Shown here: positions 21,308-26,675 of the stretch, in pieces
How the letters are laid out: each line of letters starts with the position of its first letter
Numbering within the stretch: the stretch's first letter is position 1
Assembly (NCBI GenBank): GCA_000697475.1
Contig: JNEU01000455.1
Location: 1-26,675, forward strand
DNA from: Lichtheimia corymbifera B2541
Lineage: Eukaryota > Mucoromycota > Mucoromycetes > Mucorales > Lichtheimiaceae
Direction: 5' to 3'
Length of the DNA stretch: 26,675 nt
Position numbers and translations under genes: made by a program
Notes under the pieces: model-generated
Database searches by the model: none
Told to the model about the DNA's origin: nothing
The model's input: only the letters and a program-made list of their open reading frames with translations

Positions 21308-23133
21308 CTATTGAGGAGAGATGCCAAGGGCCGTCAGGGTATTGCCCACCATGATAAGACTGCCAGTCGTTAGTACTTGGACATGCTTGGATGGTTCCTT
21401 TTGCGAGTAATCAACAATCCATTCCATGGCATCTTCAATCGAAGGGACCACGTGCACGCGTTCAGGCTCAAATGTATCCATACGTTCCTTCCATGCCTCA
21501 GCCAGCGTCTTTTGCATAGCTACAGCATCTTCTTGTGAAACGGTCTTATTGTTGCTATCTGTAATCAAAAGTTAGTCCTTGCCGTTATATCCGCATCCAC
21601 ATCTTTGATTCTCTTACCTGCTGTATAGCCCTTACGGAAGGTCATGTTGGTAGTAAAGACCACGTGATCAAATTGGACATTGGGATGGACACGAATGATT
21701 TCATCCAAAAGATGGGGCCCGTCACGACCATTGGTGCAATTGAATACGAGCACACGCGACATATCCTTTTGGCCGTTTTCTTCCTGAACGACGTCCTTGA
21801 ACCAATCCGCACACACTCGTAGAGATTCGGCAGTGTGTGCTCCATCAAGATACCACATGATGCGATTCGCCTTCTCCTTGTACTTTGTATCTTGACCTGC
21901 AAGACGTTGACCACGACCAGGCCATACCACCTTTTCAAGACCAGCACGGAATTCGTTGGGCACTGGCTCAGACAATTCCACATTGCGACATTTTTTCAAC
22001 CATGTGCGGCATAATTCGATAGCTGTCAATGCATTGTACTGCTGATGTACGCCAGCCAAGCCAACCTTGACATCCTTTAAGCGATCAATTTCATTGGCAT
22101 GAAGGAATTGTAAGGGTGCATCCTTCTCTTTGGCGCGTTGTTCAATGACTTTCATGGCTTCAGGTGCTTGTTCAAATGCCACAGCAGGTACATGAGGCTA
22201 ATAATACCATATTGAGTTAAATGTTCTATATATGTATATAATAAATACGGCTTACCTTGATGATACCAGCTTTATGCCATGCAATTTTGTCAATTGTATC
22301 TCCCAATACGCTGACATGGTCCAATCCCAATGCTGTGATACCACACACGACAGGTTTCTCGATAACGTTGGTAGAGTCGTATTCACCACCGACACCCACT
22401 TCGAGCACCACCACATCGACATTCTCTTGAAGAAAAGCGTGGAAAGCCAACAGAGTCAAAAAGCGAAAATAGGTGGGCTTATCGGGATGTTCACGTGTTG
22501 CTCGTAACAAATCGCGTGCGTCTTCGGATTCATTCAATGCCAATGCCTCGGGTTTAGTGTTTTCAAGTCGTTCCCATACATCCTGAGTATACTTTGCAAA
22601 CTTGTCCTCACTCAATGGCTCGCCGTTGATACGAACACGTTCGCGCATAGCAACCAGGTGGGGTGAAGTGAATAAACCTGTCCTGATAGGTTGCGTGGTA
22701 GGAAAATGTCGCAGGATGGATTGAGTCAATGCCGAAGTAGAGCCTTTGCCTTTGGTGCCCGTGACATGGATAATGTTAAGCTTATCGAAATCCTGCGGCT
22801 TTATATGGTTTCCTTATATGAGTCAAACATGCTCTTTTCGCGTCTCCTTTTCCTTTCTCTGTTTACCTCATAACCAATACGTTTCAAATAACCACGCATT
22901 TCGGGAAGGCTACGATCGTTCATGCGAGGTCCAGCTTTCCTCAACATGTCAAGCACAGACGCATTGGTCTGAAGAGAAATGATCTTGTTGACAGCTTCCT
23001 ACATTAAATAGTTAGAGTGCATTCCAATACAATAAAGAGACAGAGTATATACCTTATAAGTGAAGGCCATGGAAGAACAAGTGCGGACGAGACGAATAGG
23101 GGAAGAAGAGGTTATGATAGAAGAGATAAGCAT
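21308..23133 (-). CDS. folylpolyglutamate synthase
   Basis: Adds gamma-linked glutamates to folates using ATP, retaining them for one-carbon metabolism. Exons are 23053-23133, 22867-22998, 22256-22792, 21618-22197 and 21308-21558, giving about 526 aa. Motifs are the P-loop VTGTKGKGS (about 81-89), the SPHLVAMRERVRING segment, FRFLTLLAFHAF and LEVGVGGEYDSTN. These fit FPGS better than dihydrofolate synthase. Two in-frame ATGs exist in exon 1. The first (23133) adds 21 residues, MLISSIITSSSPIRLVRTCSS, with the Arg/Ser-rich, acid-free character of a mitochondrial presequence. The second (23070) begins MAFTYKEA and would give a cytosolic form. Only 175 bp separate it from the PGK stop upstream. 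Confidence 0.95.
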
Positions 23134-23308
23134 TGAACAAGTTGTAATAACCGCACGAGCGGGAGACAACTTTCAACCAATTCCATTCGAAAATCTCTTT
23201 TGTCGGTGATCTGTTCAAGCAAATGCAAGCATTTTATTGGTGGATGGCGTTTATACACAAAAAGAAAAAAGAGATTTTGTTACATGTACATTAAAGGTTA
23301 TGAGATAG
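23134..23308 (-). promoter_or_regulatory. 175-bp interval: FPGS promoter and PGK 3' end
   Basis: The two same-strand genes are separated only by this interval, so the PGK 3' UTR and polyadenylation region and the FPGS promoter must share it or overlap the coding sequence. I see no clear TATA box for FPGS. Confidence 0.55.
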
Positions 23309-24694
23309 TCAAGCCTTGTTGGAAAGAGCAGTGATACCAGGCAATTCTTTGCCCTCCAACAATTCAAGGGAAGCACCACCACCAGTAGAGATGTGGCTAA
23401 TCTTGCCTTCAGCACCCCACTTGAGAGCAGCAGTAGCAGTATCACCACCACCCACAATAGTAGTAGCACCCTTTTGAGTAGCTTCAATGACAGCATTCAA
23501 AGCAGACTTGGTACCATTGGCAAACTTTTCAATCTCAAAGACACCATTAGGTCCGTTCCAGAGAATGGTCTTGGAAGCAAGGATTTCGTTACGGAAGATC
23601 TCGTTGGATTTCTCATCACAGTCAAGACCAAGCCAGCCATCAGGGATACCGCTCTCATCAGTAGCGTGGCCAACTTCAGCATCCTCACCAAACTTGTTAC
23701 CAGTAACATAGTCGACAGGGAACACAAGCTTGACATTCTTAGCCTTGGCAGCATCGACAAGATCCTTGACAAGCTTGGAACCAGCCTCATCAAAGAGAGA
23801 GTTGCCAATCTTGACATTCTCAAGAGTCTTCTTGAAAGTGAAGGCCATGGCACCAGTGATGATCAAAGCATTGACCTTATCAAGCATGTTTTCGATCAAC
23901 TTGATCTTATCAGAGACCTTGGAACTATTATACATATCATCGTTTAGAATATAATCCTCTCAACCCATTAACCTGTCATTGAAACACTTACCCGCCAAGG
24001 ATGGCCAAAAATGGACGTTCGGGGTGTTCCAAAACCTTTGCAAAGTACTCGAGTTCCTTTTGCATAAGGAAACCAGCAGCGCGTTGGGGCAAGTCAACAC
24101 CGACCATGGAGGAGTGAGCACGGTGAGCAGTACCAAAAGCGTCATTGACATAGACATCAGCAAGCTTGGTCAAGCTCTCACGGAACTTTTTGACTTGCTC
24201 AGGGTCAGCCTTGACCTTGTTACCATTCTCATCCTTGCGGGATCCCTCCTCTTCAATATGGAAACGCAAGTTTTCAAGCAAAATGACTTCACCATCCTTG
24301 GGGCTTTGGCAGTGTTTTTCAACTTCCTCACCAACACAATCGGAAAGGAAGGTGACAGGCTTACCAAGGAGCTTCTCGACTTCCTTGGCGACAGGGGCAA
24401 GCGAAGACTTGGCTTGGACTTGGCCGTTAGGACGACCCAAGTGGGACATCAAGACAACAGACTTGGCACCTTGTTCAAGAGCATACTTGACAGTAGGAAG
24501 AGCTTGAACGATACGGTTGTTGTTGGTGATGGTGCCATCCTTCAAAGGAACGTTAAAATCGACACTGTAAAAGACGCGTTTATGAGTATAAATACGCGTG
24601 TGTATGTATTTCTCGACTATATCATGTACCGAATGAGGACACGCTTGTCCTTGAGTTCAAGGTCACGGATGGAAAGCTTGCTGGATAACGACAT
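23309..24694 (-). CDS. phosphoglycerate kinase
   Basis: Interconverts 1,3-bisphosphoglycerate plus ADP with 3-phosphoglycerate plus ATP, used in both glycolysis and gluconeogenesis. Three exons (24630-24694, 23992-24564, 23309-23924) give 417 aa, the usual length. Motifs in order are [72 protein letters not shown] and [19 protein letters not shown], so the substrate and nucleotide sites look intact. Intron 1 interrupts the first conserved motif (CG, then T gives Arg). The start [12 protein letters not shown] is standard for fungal PGK. Codon choice is visibly more biased (AAG, TTC, GTC/ACC-type codons) than in neighbouring genes, as expected for high expression. Confidence 0.97.
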
Positions 24695-24745
24695 GATGGG
24701 ATGCGGGAAAGAACAGGAAAGAAAGGAATGACCGTGACAACGGTA

Positions 24746-24755
24746 TTTTTTATAT
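24746..24755 (-). promoter_or_regulatory. TATA box of the PGK gene
   Basis: TATATAAAAA on the minus strand, about 52 nt upstream of the ATG at 24694, implies a short mRNA leader. Confidence 0.75.
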
Positions 24756-25545
24756 AGCGCATGCACCACATGATGATGTTGATTTCCCAAATATTTCCCC
24801 CGCTGTTTCTCCCCCCAAAATTCTTGTCCTCGGAACAGGTCATCCTTTCTTCCATGCACACACACATACACACAGCACTCATAATATCGTGCCATCCATA
24901 TTTACATGTATACACAAAAACTATTGAATGTTACTCTTCTGGACCATTGCACATTAAATCACCATAATAGGACGCATATATACATCTATCGGATAACACG
25001 ATAACGATGCTGATTCATGTTGAAATTTTCATATGCTTTCAAAGCTATCCCCGGAACCACCGCCGACCATGCAATCCCGATCTTCTCCATACGTCTTTTT
25101 TACATGCGGGGAAGAAGAAATAGAATCGTTGCAAGTGTTTCGAGTTTTTGTTGTTGTTCTTCCCAGTGTGTTTTGCCCCTCTCCCCCCAACAAAGAGGGA
25201 CGCGGTAAGATCTCGATAGATAACAGCGGATAACCAAAATTGGACAAGACAGCGTTTGCTGCTCATGCTGATGATCTCTCTTGATCTTCATCTTTGAAAG
25301 GTGCCTCACATGGGTTGAAGCACTGATAATGTTCCCGCCACCAGCCACCTGAAGCAGCTGTAGCACACCACACATATACGTCGTTTGCGTAAAAGGACAA
25401 CTGCGTGAGGTTTATTTGTTTCAATCATCATTTTGGGAGTTTACTAGGCCGCCAACTGGCTCACTTCGCTCGCAAAAGGTCGATTTTCTGTGGAACGGCT
25501 TATAACTAAGATGCTACATGTGCTGCAATGACCCACTCACCCCAC
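24756..25545. other. PGK upstream region, no supported gene
   Basis: Contains a short AC-rich tract (about 24857-24876) and several overlapping open frames on both strands around 25020-25375, none with a recognisable domain. Probably promoter and intergenic DNA. Confidence 0.5.
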
Positions 25546-25581
<36 letters not shown>

Positions 25582-25582
25582 A

Positions 25583-25620
<38 letters not shown>
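25546..25620. repeat. compound (AC)n-(AT)n microsatellite
   Basis: About 50 bp of AC dinucleotides with three AAAC interruptions run directly into about 26 bp of perfect AT dinucleotides ending at 25620. Confidence 0.95.
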
Positions 25621-25824
25621 CAACAACACCCACCAACACCCATCACCAAATAAGATTTGCTTTGCTTATTCCATATTGGTTTATATGTTGCTTTTATTTA
25701 TTTACCTGCAGGATACGCTTGGAAGTATATTGAAAGATGGGTTTCCTTTTTTGTATGTTCGAAGGAGTAACGCACGAACATGTATATAGTGTGACACACC
25801 ATTTACTTGCTAGATGGCCTCCGT

Positions 25825-26010
25825 TTGACACGACCTTGCACTTTCATCACCTTGATTCATGTAATACGACTAACGAAATGACATTCACAATCATCTATAG
25901 CTATTGATCATTGCTGTATCCTTCAAATGGACGCGAGTTATTATCGATAGGGAAAGTGGGGGGGGGCGAGTAATGGTTGTAAAACTGATGCGTCATTGTG
26001 ATGCGAGAAA
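25825..26010. repeat. duplicated unit of about 190 bp, copy 1
   Basis: Begins TTGACACG and continues through TTGATTCATGTAAT, AACGAA, AATCATC, ATCGATAGGG and GCGTCATTGTGATGCGAG. Copy 2 at 26203-26395 has these landmarks in the same order, about 378 bp away. Non-coding. Confidence 0.75.
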
Positions 26011-26015
26011 ACGCA

Positions 26016-26130
26016 TCCGTCCTTTGAGAATCGATGGGAAGAGTGGGGGAGGATAGCAAAAGATAAAAGTTATCTATATGCGTTATTGTGATGATGGGAG
26101 AAAAAAAGATGCTTCCTTGACAACATGAAA
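26016..26130. repeat. partial, diverged copy of the 190-bp unit
   Basis: The segment with AATCGATGGGAAGAGTGGGG followed by GCGTTATTGTGATGATGGGAG matches the second half of the flanking copies, so the array seems to be a degraded tandem set. Confidence 0.5.
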
Positions 26131-26202
26131 AAGAAAACGCCCTCGTATTATGAGACATCCACCTGACATGTGATGCAGCTGCCTTTCCGGAATCCCCTTT
26201 TT

Positions 26203-26395
26203 TTGACACGCCCATGCACTTCCATCACATCGATTCATGTAATGCGTTTAACGAAGTATCATTGAGAATCATCCATTCGTTACTTGTTACTGCTATGCTC
26301 TTCAATTGAGAGCGATTTGTAATCGATAGGGGAAGGAGGGGAGCTAACAATGAACGTAATTTGATGCATCATTGTGATGCGAGTTTTTTTTCCCT
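26203..26395. repeat. duplicated unit of about 190 bp, copy 2
   Basis: The same landmarks as copy 1 in the same order and orientation: TTGACACG, CGATTCATGTAAT, AACGAAGT, AATCATC, AATCGATAGGGG and GCATCATTGTGATGCGAG. It is followed by a T-run. Confidence 0.75.
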
Positions 26396-26675
26396 CGCTG
26401 CTCTGGGTAATCTTTGTTTACGTATTGACTTCCACATACGCTCCTTCTTTTTGCGCATGAGCCTGGGATCTATGACTCAATAATGGCATGCCACCCTTAT
26501 CTCCTACTCCATGAGCCAATACATTCATATATCGAGTATAGTTTTTCCTACACTTGGCTATGTGGGCCGAGATTCAGACAATGGCGCATACCACTTTTTC
26601 CCTACTCTGGGTGCTTTTAATGTATCCAACGACCCCTCACATTCCATTGTCCCATACTATTGAGCTATGGTTTCA

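Noticed and set aside
22741..22792. Possible frameshift in the P-loop region of folylpolyglutamate synthase
   Set aside because: Re-reading the bases showed a continuous frame through VTGTKGKGSTSAL. The apparent shift was my counting error.
23393..23947. Plus-strand frame of 184 aa, and 23979-24731 of 250 aa, opposite PGK
   Set aside because: Long antisense frames are a by-product of strong codon bias in PGK. The minus strand has every PGK motif.

Overview
The window looks like nuclear DNA of a filamentous fungus, most likely an early-diverging one of the Mucorales type. The evidence is protein-coding genes split by many short introns (about 50-75 nt, GT-AG with two apparent GC-AG), TATA boxes 45-90 nt upstream of start codons, ATP-type PEP carboxykinase, and fungal-type PFK2/FBPase2 and PGK. 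There are no bacterial operons, rRNA or recognisable tRNA genes. The genus cannot be fixed from the sequence alone.

Layout. (1) 1-5.0 kb is gene-poor. It holds a possible 3' gene end at 1-235, a satellite-like higher-order repeat at about 2.34-3.35 kb, and a small unknown minus-strand gene (about 3.88-4.84 kb). A long intron of that gene appears to hold a 366-bp element with terminal inverted repeats. A second copy of the element sits at 17.57-18.0 kb. (2) 5.04-7.34 kb (minus) is a bifunctional 6-phosphofructo-2-kinase/fructose-2,6-bisphosphatase in about 11 exons. (3) 8.4-13.3 kb is a dispersed array of four minus-strand genes for small secreted cysteine-rich proteins (66-73 aa), two of them close paralogues. 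A fifth, unrelated small secreted protein is on the plus strand at 16.35 kb. (4) 14.1-15.6 kb (minus) is a protein with an N-terminal TPR domain fused to a glyoxalase-II-like metallo-beta-lactamase domain. (5) 18.4-18.9 kb is a plus-strand hypothetical protein. (6) 19.1-24.7 kb is a compact housekeeping block: PEP carboxykinase (plus), folylpolyglutamate synthase (minus, convergent with it) and phosphoglycerate kinase (minus). (7) 24.8-26.7 kb is non-coding, with an AC/AT compound microsatellite and a duplicated unit of about 190 bp.

Functionally, three genes act on glycolysis and gluconeogenesis: PFK2/FBPase2 sets fructose-2,6-bisphosphate, PEPCK commits carbon to gluconeogenesis, and PGK works in both directions. 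Folylpolyglutamate synthase serves one-carbon metabolism and has an in-frame upstream ATG encoding a mitochondrial-type leader. The most novel material is the cysteine-rich protein array, where paired cysteine loss suggests a disulfide, the TIR element with its gene context, and the TPR-MBL fusion. All exon boundaries were inferred by eye from splice signals, phase and protein continuity.
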